The notes: generated by a model not told the origin, from the letters alone. A stretch of DNA of 17,969 nt from Oscillibacter sp. CAG:241 (GCA_000435975.1 FR884142.1:25105-43073); one strand, 5' to 3'; positions 7,838-15,734 are shown, numbered from the stretch's first letter. Translations and numbers: made by a program.

Positions 7838-8827
7838 ATGACCACAAAAGGATATCATCGCTACCGGGGGCGGAATACCCGGGGCAAGGTGGCGCTGGTC
7901 GTTGTGCTGGTGCTGATCCTGCTGGCGGCGGTGGCCTATCTGCTGACCCAGGAGTATGTGGTGTATGATGACGAGGGCAAGGCCCATCTGGAGCTGCCCT
8001 GGTCCCGGAAGGAGCCGGAGAAGCCCCAGCCGGACTCCACGCCTGTGCCGGATGATGTGGACATCACCCGGGAGGAGCCCCAGCGGCAGAAGGTGGAGGC
8101 CATCCACGCCTGGGAGCTGCCATACGGCTGCCTGGGCAGCGACCCCGGCTATCTGCTGACGGACCGGGAGGCTGTGGCCGTCAACGTGAAGATGTATGAC
8201 GGGTCCGTGGCGTATCACACGGCGGTGGCCTTGCCGGAAGGCATTCTCACCGGCGGACTGTCCACCAGCCGGAACCTCCAGACCATACTGGACAGCAACT
8301 GCTATACCGTGGCGCGGCTGGCGTGCTTCTGCGACAACGCCTTTGCCGACGCTCAGCAGGAGCAGGCGGCCCTGTGTGCTGCCGACGGGACCCTGTACCG
8401 GGACGGCTCCGGCCGCCGGTGGCTGGACCCCTCCAAGCCGGGGACCCTGCGGTATATCACGGACCTGGCCAAGGAGTGCGCCCAGATGGGCTTTGACGAG
8501 ATTCTGCTGGATTGGTTCCTGTATCCCATCAGCGGCGATCAGTCGGCTCTGGAGCTGCCTGCCGACAAGACGGTGGTGCTGAAGGACTTTGCCCAGGCTC
8601 TGGAAAAGCAGCTGCCGGAGGGCACGGTGCTGTCCGTGGTGCTGCGGGAGACTCCGTCGGCGGACAACGGCGTCACGGCGGAGCTGCTGGCGTCCTGCTT
8701 CGACCGGGTGTATGTCATGCCCGATGCGGACGCATCGGCGCTGCCCACCGGCTATGACCGGGCCACGCGCGTGGTGACTATGGCCGGCTATGCACCCGAG
8801 AGCGGCAGCTATCTGGTGACGCAGTGA
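7838..8827 (+). CDS. Membrane-anchored putative glycoside hydrolase (DUF4015-like TIM barrel)
   Basis: A 329-residue protein starting at the ATG at 7838, which has AACGGAGG at 7822-7829; an in-frame GTG at 7829 overlaps that ribosome site and is rejected. A basic N-terminus (KGYHRYRGRNTRGK) precedes one transmembrane helix (about 17-36), so the bulk is predicted to be outside the membrane as an uncleaved anchor. After a Pro/Glu/Asp-rich linker (55-85) comes a domain with a beta-barrel look: VAVNVKMYDGSVAYHT, a YRDGSGRRWLDPSKPGTLRYI segment and GFDEILLDWFLYP. That last pair resembles the putative glycosyl hydrolase family around DUF4015 (acidic residues at a strand end). No substrate is known. 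It ends the heat-shock operon, just before a terminator. Family assignment is moderate; catalytic activity is inference. Confidence 0.65.
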   Translation: MTTKGYHRYRGRNTRGKVALVVVLVLILLAAVAYLLTQEYVVYDDEGKAHLELPWSRKEPEKPQPDSTPVPDDVDITREEPQRQKVEAIHAWELPYGCLGSDPGYLLTDREAVAVNVKMYDGSVAYHTAVALPEGILTGGLSTSRNLQTILDSNCYTVARLACFCDNAFADAQQEQAALCAADGTLYRDGSGRRWLDPSKPGTLRYITDLAKECAQMGFDEILLDWFLYPISGDQSALELPADKTVVLKDFAQALEKQLPEGTVLSVVLRETPSADNGVTAELLASCFDRVYVMPDADASALPTGYDRATRVVTMAGYAPESGSYLVTQ

Positions 8828-8870
8828 GCTGATTGTCTCGAAGCACGAAATAAGTTTCCGAAATCAATAA

Positions 8871-8920
8871 AAAATCCTCCGATAAGCTGCGGAAAATGTA
8901 GCTTTCGGAGGGTTTTCTTT
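8871..8920 (+). terminator. Terminator of the hrcA-to-glycosidase operon
   Basis: Stem AATCCTCCGA (8873-8882) with TCGGAGGGTT (8905-8914), plus an inner AGCT/AGCT pair (8885-8888, 8900-8903), followed by TTTTCTTTT. A-rich sequence precedes the stem. Confidence 0.85.
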
Positions 8921-8932
8921 TGCGCGGCGCTA

Positions 8933-8941
8933 TGATACAAT
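8933..8941 (+). promoter_or_regulatory. Extended -10 promoter of the MATE gene
   Basis: TGATACAAT (8933-8941) combines an extended TGn with TACAAT. No good -35 box lies 17 bases upstream; the region there is the T-rich tail of the preceding terminator. Confidence 0.5.
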
Positions 8942-8983
8942 ACTCTCTTGTGAACAGATTCGTAAGGAGGGGAAAGCAGTCCC

Positions 8984-10396
8984 ATGGAAAAAGAGAACAA
9001 ATTGGGCACCATGCCCATTTCCAAGCTCATCATCAACATGTCCCTGCCCATCATCGCGTCTATGCTGGTGCAGGCCCTATACAACATTGTGGACAGCGTG
9101 TTCGTGTCCCGGGTGTGCGAGCAGGCGCTGACCGCCGTGTCCCTGGCGTTTCCGGCCCAGAACCTGATGATCGGCCTGGCCACCGGCACCGCCGTGGGTG
9201 TCAACGCCCTGATGGGCCGGGCTCTGGGGGCCAAGGACCAGCAGCGGGCCAACGCCGTGGCCATCAACGGCGTATTCCTGGCGGTGGTGGGCTTTGTCAT
9301 CAGCGCTGTGCTGGCGCTGCTGTTTGCGGGGCCCTTCTTCCGGTCCCAGACCCAAATCGACTACATCATCGACAACGGCATTGACTATCTGCTGATCTGC
9401 TGCTGCGGCTCCCTGGGGCTGTTCGGCGAGATCATGTTTGAGCGGCTTTTACAGGGCACCGGCCGGTCCATCCTGTCCATGTATACCCAGGGACTGGGCG
9501 CTATCGTGAATATTGTGCTGGACCCCATCTTCATTTTTGTGTTCGACATGGGCGTTACCGGCGCGGCGGTGGCCACGGTCATCGGACAGTTCTGCGGCTG
9601 TATTCTGGCACTGATCTTCAACCTGAAGAAGAACAAGGAGATCCATTTGCAGTTCCGGGGCTTCCGGCCCAATTGGCGGCTGGTGGGGAATATCTATGCC
9701 ATCGGCCTGCCCAGCGTCATCATGGTGGCTATCGGCTCGGTGATGACCTTCTGCATGAACAAGATCCTCATTGCCTATCACTCCGCCAAGGAGACGGCAG
9801 CCACGGCCTTCGGCATTTACTTCAAGCTCAACAGCTTCATCTTTATGCCGGTGTTCGGCCTGAACAACGGCGTGGTGCCCATCGTGGCGTATAACTACGG
9901 GGCCCAGAACCGGCTGCGGATGGTGGAGACCATCAAGCGCAGCGCCATCTATGCCTCCTGCATCATGCTGGTGGGCATGGCGGTGTTCTGGTCCATTCCC
10001 GGGAGCCTGCTGAAAATTTTCGACGCCACGGACACCATGCTGCAGGTGGGCGTCCCCGCCCTGCGGATCATCTCCCTGAGCTTTTGCATGGCCGGCGCCT
10101 GCATCGCCCTGGGCAGCTCCTTCCAGGCCCTGGGCAAAGCGGTGTACTCCATGACCACCTCCATCATCCGGCAGCTGGTGTTCCTGGTGCCCATTGCCTA
10201 TGTCCTGGCCCGGTACGGCCAGAGCATCGGCAACGACGACCTGGTGTGGTGGAGCTATCCCTTGGCGGAGATCGCGTCCCTGCTTGTGACCCTGGCCTTC
10301 TTCCGGCGGCTGTACCGGACCCTGATCGCGCCCCTGCCTGCCAGCGGCGGTGCGCCGGTCCGCGACGACTCCGATGACGATCCCATAGGAGTATAA
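8984..10396 (+). CDS. MATE-family multidrug/metabolite efflux transporter
   Basis: A 470-residue polytopic membrane protein with about 12 predicted helices, the family norm. The N-terminal LGTMPISKLIINMSLPIIASMLVQALYNIVDSVFV and the following ALTAVSLAFPAQNLMIGLATG are the characteristic first-half MATE motifs; the second half repeats the pattern (GLPSVIMVAIGSVMTFCMNKIL, then FGLNNGVVPIVAYNYGAQ). It should exchange Na+ or H+ for cationic drugs or endogenous compounds at the cytoplasmic membrane; the substrate cannot be read from sequence. The ribosome site AGGAGGGG (8965-8972) is strong with a slightly long spacer to the ATG at 8984. It is a single-gene transcript with its own extended -10 promoter and a shared convergent terminator that contains its stop codon. 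Confidence 0.95.
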   Translation: MEKENKLGTMPISKLIINMSLPIIASMLVQALYNIVDSVFVSRVCEQALTAVSLAFPAQNLMIGLATGTAVGVNALMGRALGAKDQQRANAVAINGVFLAVVGFVISAVLALLFAGPFFRSQTQIDYIIDNGIDYLLICCCGSLGLFGEIMFERLLQGTGRSILSMYTQGLGAIVNIVLDPIFIFVFDMGVTGAAVATVIGQFCGCILALIFNLKKNKEIHLQFRGFRPNWRLVGNIYAIGLPSVIMVAIGSVMTFCMNKILIAYHSAKETAATAFGIYFKLNSFIFMPVFGLNNGVVPIVAYNYGAQNRLRMVETIKRSAIYASCIMLVGMAVFWSIPGSLLKIFDATDTMLQVGVPALRIISLSFCMAGACIALGSSFQALGKAVYSMTTSIIRQLVFLVPIAYVLARYGQSIGNDDLVWWSYPLAEIASLLVTLAFFRRLYRTLIAPLPASGGAPVRDDSDDDPIGV

Positions 10397-10438
10397 CTGA
10401 AAATGCTCTGCCCATGGGGCAGAGCATTTTCAGTTATA
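10392..10438. terminator. Shared bidirectional terminator containing both stop codons
   Basis: A perfect 22-bp inverted repeat (10392-10413 with 10417-10438) with a 3-base loop (ATG). The core is GCTCTGCCC/GGGCAGAGC flanked by A-rich and T-rich arms. The TAA of the MATE gene (10394-10396) and the TAA of the leftward gene (complement of 10434-10436) are both inside the stem. Confidence 0.9.
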
Positions 10439-11294
10439 CAGCGGCGGTCTCGGCGGCGGGCTTCTTTTCCGGCTCCTCCTGGCAGAAGGGGTATTCCAGC
10501 ATCTGCGGCAGACGCATATAACGGCGGAAATCGTTGCAGAAGGCGGCATATTCGTACCCGGTGCAGATACGCTCGTCCATGACCACGCCGATGGGCATCA
10601 TCTTTCGGGTCAGGTCGCCGGATATATAGTTTGGCACGGGCTTGCCCATGCACACAAACACGCTGGTGGTGCCGAATTCATAACAATGGTGGTGGATATA
10701 GCTGGTCTTGATGGAGGCCAGATTCGTGATGAACATGCTGGTGTGGAAGGGGGACAGTTCGATGATCTTCCGGGGCAGCAGACCGTGGCGGTCCAGATGA
10801 TAGGCCAGCCACACGACGAATTTCGGCAGACCCGGCACGGAGAACATGAACTTGGCGAACTTGTCGGTGCTGTTGGACTGGTGCTCCGCCCGATTGGCGG
10901 CAATTGCGTCGGCAATTTTCTGATTCACGGTAAACACTGTGTCGTTCTCGTCCAGATACACCTTCAGCGTGGTCTCGTTGACTACCCCGTTGGCCTGTTT
11001 TTTCAGGATCACGAAGGACACGCAGAAGTGGTTGCGGCGGTAAATGCGGCCGTTCATGACGAAGTAGTTCAGCTTGGGATTGCGCAGCACCGCCTTGTAA
11101 TAGGCGGAGATGATGACGCTCATATGGTTCAGCCGCACCCCAGCCCGGCGGTGGGTGCGGATGAAGTCCTTGATGATCTCCTCATCGATGTTCTCGGTGA
11201 CGGAGTTCCAGGCGTCGTAGCGCTTGGGCATGATATAGGGAATGGCCGCCACCAGCGGCGGCAGGTCCTTTACGCGGGTTCCATCAGGGCGCAT
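10434..11294 (-). CDS. E2/chloramphenicol-acetyltransferase-fold protein lacking catalytic residues
   Basis: A 286-residue protein similar to the catalytic domain of 2-oxoacid dehydrogenase E2 acyltransferases, with no lipoyl or subunit-binding domain. Recognisable parts are NHMSVIISAYYKAVLRNPKLN (helix pairing with the central sheet), ITNLASIKTSYIHHH (cf. the ISNLG motif), FGTTSVFVCMGK and GVVMDERICTGYEYAAF. The last corresponds to the catalytic DHRxxDG motif, but here it reads D240-E-R-I-C-T-G246, so the acyl-transfer His is Glu241 and the Asp is Thr245. The protein may therefore bind a CoA-like or acyl ligand without classical transferase activity, or form trimers as a scaffold. The ATG at 11294 has AGGAGG upstream on its strand and a consensus promoter. 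No E1 or E3 gene is near. Confidence 0.8.
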   Translation of the reverse strand: MRPDGTRVKDLPPLVAAIPYIMPKRYDAWNSVTENIDEEIIKDFIRTHRRAGVRLNHMSVIISAYYKAVLRNPKLNYFVMNGRIYRRNHFCVSFVILKKQANGVVNETTLKVYLDENDTVFTVNQKIADAIAANRAEHQSNSTDKFAKFMFSVPGLPKFVVWLAYHLDRHGLLPRKIIELSPFHTSMFITNLASIKTSYIHHHCYEFGTTSVFVCMGKPVPNYISGDLTRKMMPIGVVMDERICTGYEYAAFCNDFRRYMRLPQMLEYPFCQEEPEKKPAAETAAV

Positions 11295-11326
11295 GGCAAA
11301 GCCCTCCTGTTTCGTTAGATAGGGGC

Positions 11327-11355
11327 ATTATACGGCATATTAGCGGACAATGCAA
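11327..11355 (-). promoter_or_regulatory. Promoter of the E2-like gene
   Basis: On the minus strand, TTGCAT (complement of 11350-11355), 17-base spacer, perfect TATAAT (complement of 11327-11332). It lies about 30 bases before the ATG. Confidence 0.82.
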
Positions 11356-11508
11356 TGGATTATTAACAAAAATAACGGCCGGGCAGGAGAAAGCCGGAGA
11401 AAGGGGCGATCGGGATAACGTTTATGAGACGGATTTTCCGCTTTTTTATACTCCAAGAACTTCGCGCGCTTCATATGCTAATTAGTTGGGAAAATCGACC
11501 GTTTTCGG
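11356..11508. other. Intergenic region between divergent promoters
   Basis: AT-rich blocks alternate with a purine-rich block (about 11380-11415). No gene or clear operator is seen. A weak 4-bp hairpin before a T-run near 11440 is too small to call. Confidence 0.4.
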
Positions 11509-11537
11509 TGGACACCCCTGAAAAAAGGTGCTATACT
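11509..11537 (+). promoter_or_regulatory. Promoter of the dockerin-cohesin operon
   Basis: TGGACA (11509-11514), one mismatch from consensus, then 17 bases and TATACT (11532-11537). It leaves an untranslated leader of about 55 bases before the ATG at 11599. The leader holds a small ACACA/TGTGT hairpin (around 11551-11564) followed by TTTT, possibly an attenuator. Confidence 0.7.
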
Positions 11538-11598
11538 ATTCCTGAATACGACACAGTATTGTGTTTTTCGATTACATGCTTTGCAACGGGGTGATACG

Positions 11599-14022
11599 AT
11601 GAAAACCATGCGTAGAGGGACAAGTATTTTGCTTTGCCTGGCGCTGCTGGTGGCGGCCATTCCGGTGATCCTGCCGGTGTTCACATCGGCCACCGCCGCC
11701 GATGACCAGGAGGAGCAGCTGCTGGGCACACTGAGCCAGCGCTTTGAAGCCAGCGGTCCGGGGGTCATTTCCTCCGGCTCCGGCGACGCCGGCGGCAAGT
11801 CCTACGGTGCGTATCAGTTCTCCAGCCGCAGCGACATTCCCCGGGCCTTTTTCCGGTGGTGCCAGTCCTCCTCGGATACATACTACCGCTCCATCGGCAA
11901 CCGGCTCTCTGCCGCCTATGACGCCGACGGGGGCTACGGCTCCAATTTCGACGCCACCTGGCGGGCCCTGGCCAACGAGGACAGCGACGGCTTCCTGCGG
12001 GTGCAGCGGAACTATGTCCGCCGCAGCTACTATGACCCCATCGTCCGGTCCATTGAGTCCGCTGTTCCCGGCTTCGACATGGATAACTACAGCATCGCCC
12101 TGCGCAACGTGTTCTGGTCCCGTGCCGTGCAGCACGGAGTGGGCGGCTCCTCGGGCTTTTCCAGCAGCGATGGACGGGGCGGCGCCACCGGCGTCATTAT
12201 GCGGGCCTTCGATGCTCTGGGCGGCTTTGCCAATCAGCCTGAGGCCCAGCTCATCGAGGCCATTTACAACGAAAGCGGCGCCGTGCGGGAGCCTCAGTCA
12301 GACTCCTACGGCGTTATGACCGGCCCCACCGCCGACAAGTACGGCGTCACCGGCAAGGTGCTGAAGTATTACGATGGCAACTCCGGCGACGTGCAGCTGG
12401 GCGTATACGCCCGCCTGCGGATCAACGAGCCCGCCAAGGCCCAGGTCATGCTGGCGGATTACGGCTTCAAGGATGCCACGGTGGGGGAGGGCGTGTATCA
12501 GCTGCGCTCCTCTGCCAACAGTAACCTGACCGCCACCCCTGGCTCCTCGGGCCTGACCCTGAACGCCGTGGGCAGCGGCAAAAACCAGCAGTTCCGCCTG
12601 GATTATCATGCCAGCGGGTACTATACCATCACCTGCCAGGAAAACGGCCTGCGGCTGACCGCCGGGAAAAACGGCGTTACTCTGGCCAAAGCCTCCACGG
12701 ATAACGGTCAGCTGTGGAAGGCCGCCGTATACAACAGCGGCTTCTCCCTGCAAAACCGGGGCACGGGCAGCTATCTGTCCGTTTCCTCCAACGCCGCAGG
12801 CGGCCGCCTGATCCTGGCGGATACGGCCATGCAGTGGCAGCTGGCCCTGGCCGGGGCGGGCTGGACTCTGGACGGCGCGTCCTATCCCACGGTAAACTCC
12901 ACCCTGACGGTGGGGCAGACGGGCTTTCCCTTCCGGGGCACCCTGCGCAACGCCTATGACATCCGCCGGGTGACGGTGTCCATCCAGAGATCCAACGGCT
13001 CCAATGCCATTACCCCCGCCACAGCTGCGCCCAACGCCAAGAGCTATGACCTGTCCCGGCTGGACGACGCCGTGGCCTTCTCCCGGCTGGGTGTGGGCGG
13101 CTATACCCTGGTCATCGCGGCGGAGAATACCGCCGGGGACAACTACCGCCTGGAGTCCAAGTTCTACGTTACCGACGGCTCCTATGTGGTGTCCTTCGAC
13201 CCCTGCGGCGGCACCTGCTCCGAGAGCACCCGCCTGGTATCCGCCGGTCAGAAGTACGGCAATCTGCCCACGGCGGTGAAGGACGGCTGCGCCTTTGTGG
13301 GCTGGTTCACCCAGCCCGACGGCGGCCAGCAGATCACCGCCAACAGCACCACCGGCGCCAGCAACATTACCCTTTACGCCCACTATCAGGGGCAGTATAC
13401 CTATCAGTTTGTGAACTACGACGGTTCCGTGTATGCCCAGGGGAAGCTCACCGCGGGACAGACCATTCCCCGTCCCACCGGAACGCCTACCCGTCCCGCT
13501 GACAGCCAGTATACCTATACCTTCACCGGCTGGCAGGGCTACACCAACGGCATGACCATCTCCGGCAACGTGACCTTTACCGCTCAGTATGCGGCCAAGG
13601 CCGTGGAGTCCGTCCCCAAGGAGATCACCACCGGGGCCTACCGCATCGCCGACAGCTATCTGCGGGCCATCCCCATGGGCACCACTGCCCGCCAGCTGCT
13701 GGCAAACCTGTCCCCCAGCGATTACATTACTCTGCCGGTTCAGGGCGACAGCCTGGTGGGCACCGGCATGACCGTCACCTATGCCAGGGACGGCCAGACC
13801 ATCCAGACCCTGACCACCGTGGTCACCGGCGACCTCAGCGGCGACGGCCGGGTCACCATTACCGATATGGTCCGGCTCCAGGCTCACCTGCTGGGCAAGA
13901 CGTCCCTGACCGGCGCGGCCCTTCAGGCGGCGGACCTCAACGGCGACGGTCAGGTCACCATCACCGATATGGTCCGGCTTCAGGCGTACCTGCTGGGCCG
14001 GGGTACCATACAACCCAACTGA
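11599..14022 (+). CDS. Secreted multidomain protein: lysozyme-like domain, ricin trefoil, InlB-type repeats, dockerin
   Basis: An 807-residue exported protein. The ATG at 11599 follows GGGGTGAT; a TTG further upstream in frame lacks a ribosome site. A signal peptide (MKTMRRG plus a hydrophobic core to about residue 33) is followed by a domain at about 40-290 that opens LSQRFEASGPGVISSGSGDA and GGKSYGAYQF. This is the pattern of lysozyme-fold domains like the VgrG3 C-terminus and phage muralytic modules; Glu50 is a candidate acid. Residues 296-415 form a ricin-type trefoil (VYQLRSSANSN...NQQFRL repeats). Residues 529-597 and about 600-667 are InlB/Listeria-Bacteroides repeat-like (VSFDPCGG...FVGWFTQPDGG...LYAHY). 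The last 60 residues are a dockerin with two calcium loops (DLSGDGRVTITD and DLNGDGQVTITD). The next gene encodes a cohesin. Wall targeting is inference. Confidence 0.88.
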   Translation: MKTMRRGTSILLCLALLVAAIPVILPVFTSATAADDQEEQLLGTLSQRFEASGPGVISSGSGDAGGKSYGAYQFSSRSDIPRAFFRWCQSSSDTYYRSIGNRLSAAYDADGGYGSNFDATWRALANEDSDGFLRVQRNYVRRSYYDPIVRSIESAVPGFDMDNYSIALRNVFWSRAVQHGVGGSSGFSSSDGRGGATGVIMRAFDALGGFANQPEAQLIEAIYNESGAVREPQSDSYGVMTGPTADKYGVTGKVLKYYDGNSGDVQLGVYARLRINEPAKAQVMLADYGFKDATVGEGVYQLRSSANSNLTATPGSSGLTLNAVGSGKNQQFRLDYHASGYYTITCQENGLRLTAGKNGVTLAKASTDNGQLWKAAVYNSGFSLQNRGTGSYLSVSSNAAGGRLILADTAMQWQLALAGAGWTLDGASYPTVNSTLTVGQTGFPFRGTLRNAYDIRRVTVSIQRSNGSNAITPATAAPNAKSYDLSRLDDAVAFSRLGVGGYTLVIAAENTAGDNYRLESKFYVTDGSYVVSFDPCGGTCSESTRLVSAGQKYGNLPTAVKDGCAFVGWFTQPDGGQQITANSTTGASNITLYAHYQGQYTYQFVNYDGSVYAQGKLTAGQTIPRPTGTPTRPADSQYTYTFTGWQGYTNGMTISGNVTFTAQYAAKAVESVPKEITTGAYRIADSYLRAIPMGTTARQLLANLSPSDYITLPVQGDSLVGTGMTVTYARDGQTIQTLTTVVTGDLSGDGRVTITDMVRLQAHLLGKTSLTGAALQAADLNGDGQVTITDMVRLQAYLLGRGTIQPN
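13831..13998 (+). repeat. Duplicated dockerin calcium-loop segment
   Basis: Two 66-base units, 13831-13896 and 13933-13998, differ at 7 positions. They encode 22-residue segments differing at 3 residues (Ser/Asn, Arg/Gln, His/Tyr). Each has Asp at loop positions 1, 5 and 12 and Ser or Asn at 3, as in EF-hand-like dockerin loops. The near symmetry is the feature that permits dual binding modes in type I dockerins. Confidence 0.92.
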
Positions 14023-14039
14023 GTATGAGGGACCATGCC

Positions 14040-15716
14040 ATGCGAAAGAACATCTCATCTGCCCTGGCGGGCTTTCTGGCAGCACTGCTGCTGTGGTGTC
14101 TGCTGCCGGTGACAGCGGAGGCCGCCGGGGCCAGCTTCTCCGGCTCCGGCAGCGTCCGGGCCGGCGACAGCGTCACCGTCACCTTTTCCGTCAGCGGCTC
14201 CAATATCCAGGGCATCACCGCTGTGCTGCACTACGACAGCAGTGCCCTGACCCTCACCGGCACCCGCCAGCTCATCGGTGACAGCTGGTCCGTGGAAATG
14301 AACGGCGGCAACCTGCTGGCCTATAACGATCATCTCGACAACCCCATCAGCGGCAGCTCCGCCGTTCTGGCCGTCACGTTCCGGGTGAAGTCCGGCGTGG
14401 CTGCCGGGACCAAGGTCAGCGCCACCATCACCGATATCGTGACCAGCGACGGCAATAGTGACCAGAGTCTCAACGATGCCTCCTGGTCGGCCAGCGTGGC
14501 CTCGCCCCCTTCCGGCAACGCCAATCTGTCCGGCCTTTCCTGCGGGAGCTACGCCCTGTCGCCGTCCTTTTCCGCCGGCACAACGGAATACAGCGTCACC
14601 GTGCCCTATGATGTGTCCCGCCTGCCTCTGGATTACAGTGCGGCGGACGGCGGCGCCAATGTATCCGTCAGCGGCAACCAGCTGTCCGTGGGCGTCAACA
14701 CGGTGGTCCTCACCGTCACCGCCGCCAACGGCGCCACCCGCCGCTATACCATTTCCGTTACCCGCCAGCCAGACCCCACGGCGACCCTCAGCAGCGATGC
14801 GGATCTGGCGGATCTGACTCCCTCCGAGGGGAAGCTGACCCCGGCCTTTGCACCCAATATCACGGAATATGCCGTGTATGTCCCCTATGAGACCACCAAG
14901 CTCTCCCTTTCCGCCACCGCCAAGGACAGCAAGGCCCTGGGTGTTACCCAGCCGGACGCCGCCCTGAAGCAGGGCGACAATGTGCTGACCGTTACCTGCA
15001 CCGCTGAAGACGGCACCACCCGGGACTATACGGTCCATGTGGTGCGGATGCCTGGCTTTGCCGGGATCCTGCCCCAGATCGGAGAACCGGAGCCGGAGGC
15101 CCCCGTGCCGGAGCCTGAGGATCAGCAGCCCGGCCCCTTCCGCTCCCTGTGGACGGCGCTGTGCGCACCGGTGGATCTGCCCCTGCTGACGGGGCGCTGG
15201 GTGCCGCTGTACGCCATCCTGGCTTTGCAGCTGGTGGTTTTGCTGGTGGCGCTGTTCTTTGTCGGGCGGTCCGTTGGCATTTCCCGCAGCCGCCGCCGTA
15301 TCCTGGATCGTCTGGCCCGGATGGAGCAGCCGGAGCCCCAGGAGCCCCAGCCGGAGCCTGAACACGAACCGACTGCCCAACCGGAGGAATCCGCACAGGA
15401 GCCTGCGCCTGCGGCGTCCGCCCAACCGGAAGTCCCGGAGCCGGAGATTCCGCCGGAGCCCTCGGAACTCCCGGAGGTCCCGGAGCCTGCTCAGCCGGAA
15501 GCCCCGGACCCGGCACCCGCCGAGTCGGAGCCTGCCCCTGTGGAGCCGGAGACCCCTGCCTCGGAGGCGGAGTCTGCCCCGGAGCCGGAGACCCCTGCCC
15601 CGGAGGCGGAGTCTGCCGCACCGGAGGAGCCGGAAACCCCGGAATCCGAGGAAAGCCCCCAGCCCCTGGACCGGGAGAGCCTGGACGCCCTCCTGGAGGA
15701 AATCCGCAATATGTAA
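14040..15716 (+). CDS. Membrane-anchored cohesin protein with cadherin-like domains and Pro/Glu-rich tail
   Basis: A 558-residue protein. The ATG at 14040 has GAGGGA 7 bases upstream and gives a compact signal peptide (MRKNISSALAGFLAALLLWC...TAEA); an in-frame ATG at 14025 has no ribosome site. Residues about 30-153 form a cohesin (VRAGDSVTVTFSV, ITAVLHYDSSALTLTG, AVLAVTFRVKSGVAAGTKV), the module that binds dockerins. Two cadherin-like beta-sandwich domains follow (about 160-243 and 252-337, each ending in TRRYTISVTR or TRDYTVHVVR style). A Pro/Glu linker leads to one transmembrane helix (about 388-409) and a basic stop-transfer (SRSRRRILDRLAR), then a roughly 120-residue Pro/Glu-rich stretch ending in a short amphipathic helix (LDALLEEIRNM). 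Cohesin outside and tail inside is the predicted topology. It is 17 bases after the dockerin gene, in one operon. Confidence 0.88.
   Translation: MRKNISSALAGFLAALLLWCLLPVTAEAAGASFSGSGSVRAGDSVTVTFSVSGSNIQGITAVLHYDSSALTLTGTRQLIGDSWSVEMNGGNLLAYNDHLDNPISGSSAVLAVTFRVKSGVAAGTKVSATITDIVTSDGNSDQSLNDASWSASVASPPSGNANLSGLSCGSYALSPSFSAGTTEYSVTVPYDVSRLPLDYSAADGGANVSVSGNQLSVGVNTVVLTVTAANGATRRYTISVTRQPDPTATLSSDADLADLTPSEGKLTPAFAPNITEYAVYVPYETTKLSLSATAKDSKALGVTQPDAALKQGDNVLTVTCTAEDGTTRDYTVHVVRMPGFAGILPQIGEPEPEAPVPEPEDQQPGPFRSLWTALCAPVDLPLLTGRWVPLYAILALQLVVLLVALFFVGRSVGISRSRRRILDRLARMEQPEPQEPQPEPEHEPTAQPEESAQEPAPAASAQPEVPEPEIPPEPSELPEVPEPAQPEAPDPAPAESEPAPVEPETPASEAESAPEPETPAPEAESAAPEEPETPESEESPQPLDRESLDALLEEIRNM
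15543..15620 (+). repeat. 39-bp tandem repeat in the Pro/Glu-rich tail
   Basis: Two in-frame units, 15543-15581 and 15582-15620, encode EPETPASEAESAP and EPETPAPEAESAA. They are part of a longer degenerate PE-rich stretch from about 15325 to 15660. Confidence 0.85.
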
Positions 15717-15734
15717 AAAAACGGGACGCCAAGG

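Noticed and set aside
11432..11450. Small hairpin with T-run in the E2-like/dockerin intergenic region
   Set aside because: The stem is only 4 bp and is not downstream of any plus-strand gene, so it is likely chance.
12298..14085. 595-codon minus-strand frame opposite the dockerin gene
   Set aside because: It is in exact register with the sense codons, so it has the same codon-bias explanation, and its translation resembles no protein family.
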